Assembly: GCF_028736175.1 (NCBI RefSeq)
Contig: NZ_CP117880.1
Span: 930,001-994,000, forward strand
Origin: Sphingobacterium oryzagri
Lineage (GTDB): Bacteria > Bacteroidota > Bacteroidia > Sphingobacteriales > Sphingobacteriaceae
DNA length: 64,000 nt
Direction: 5' to 3'
The notes under the pieces are model-generated. The model was not told the origin of the DNA. It was given only the letters and a program-made list of their open reading frames with translations, and searched no databases. Of this stretch, positions 63,774-64,000 are shown one piece after another. The first letter of the stretch is position 1. Every line of letters starts with the position of its first letter. The translations under genes were made by a program, and so were the position numbers.

Positions 63774-64000
63774 TTAGCGTTTGCTGCTTTCTACATAGTC
63801 ACGTGTCGTTTCGCCAACATAAACTTGACGAGGGCGACCGATAGGCTCTTTATTATCACGCATTTCTTTCCATTGTGCAATCCAACCTGGAAGACGACCC
63901 AAGGCAAATAATACGGTAAACATATCTGATTCGAATCCTAGTGCACGGTAAATGATACCCGAATAGAAGTCAACATTTGGATATAATTTTCTGTCGATGA
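63774..64000 (-). CDS. gltA: citrate synthase, C-terminal part (5' end outside window)
   Basis: The last 75 codons of a citrate synthase run off the right edge. [37 protein letters not shown] and [11 protein letters not shown] with the Asp/Arg active-site neighbourhood and the closing RPRQ are the classic C-terminus of hexameric (type I) bacterial citrate synthase. It condenses oxaloacetate with acetyl-CoA, the product of the acs gene elsewhere in the window. Confidence 0.93.
   Translation of the reverse strand, partial: IDRKLYPNVDFYSGIIYRALGFESDMFTVLFALGRLPGWIAQWKEMRDNKEPIGRPRQVYVGETTRDYVESSKR

Overview
The window looks like a chromosome segment of a Bacteroidota bacterium, most likely a Sphingobacteriales relative (Sphingobacterium/Pedobacter-like). 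This is inferred from the protein repertoire (bacterial GH3 family protein, DUF4254, DUF2520, Cys-type CcmE with CcmF, KhtT/KhtU-like antiporter pair, META lipoprotein) and from TAnnTTTG-type promoter boxes. No rRNA or tRNA gene was recognised, so the placement is an inference.

Positions 1-11.5 kb form an accessory island read almost entirely on the minus strand. Its core is an export operon: HlyD-type adaptor (10432-11520), ABC transporter with an N-terminal C39 peptidase (8256-10415), TolC-type channel (6904-8235), small HTH protein (6525-6842) and a 49-residue double-glycine precursor (6284-6433). A second double-glycine precursor (4102-4287) is followed by a four-helix membrane protein (3466-3993) that may be its immunity protein. 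A 90-bp element upstream of both precursors is nearly identical and includes the 3' end of the HTH gene, so the HTH-leader-peptide unit appears to have been duplicated. IS256-type transposase debris lies between the two units. Further left, 1-3.2 kb holds CPBP intramembrane protease genes, a 471-bp direct repeat, and three pairs of tiny overlapping genes for single-helix membrane proteins. Together this reads as a peptide-toxin (bacteriocin-like) production, export and self-protection locus.

Positions 11.9-46.6 kb are ordinary housekeeping and metabolism: acetyl-CoA synthetase, UbiA-like protein, hydroxyacid dehydrogenase and FAD monooxygenase, rsmA, pdxA, CCA-adding-type enzyme, miaA, ilvE, GH3 protein, lptB, recJ, K+/H+ antiporter pair, prenyl synthase, nitrilase-type amidase, MarR regulator, glutamate synthase-like protein, cytochrome c maturation (ccmE, ccmF), dicarboxylate symporter, mnmD, FKBP isomerase and a DUF255 protein. 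Many convergent pairs are separated by clear hairpin terminators. A six-unit, 28-bp tandem repeat lies at 38.1-38.3 kb.

Positions 46.7-55.0 kb are a surface-glycan (probably LPS core) locus: two plus-strand GT2 enzymes behind a leader with an intrinsic terminator, then a minus-strand series of GT1/GT4, two GT2, GT4, a GT9 heptosyltransferase-like enzyme and DUF4254.

Positions 55.0-62.7 kb are the membrane half of respiratory complex I, nuoH-I-J-K-L-M-N, on the minus strand. It starts at nuoH with no nuoA-G immediately upstream, and four of its seven genes seem to start with GTG or TTG. The right end has a META-domain lipoprotein and the C-terminus of citrate synthase.
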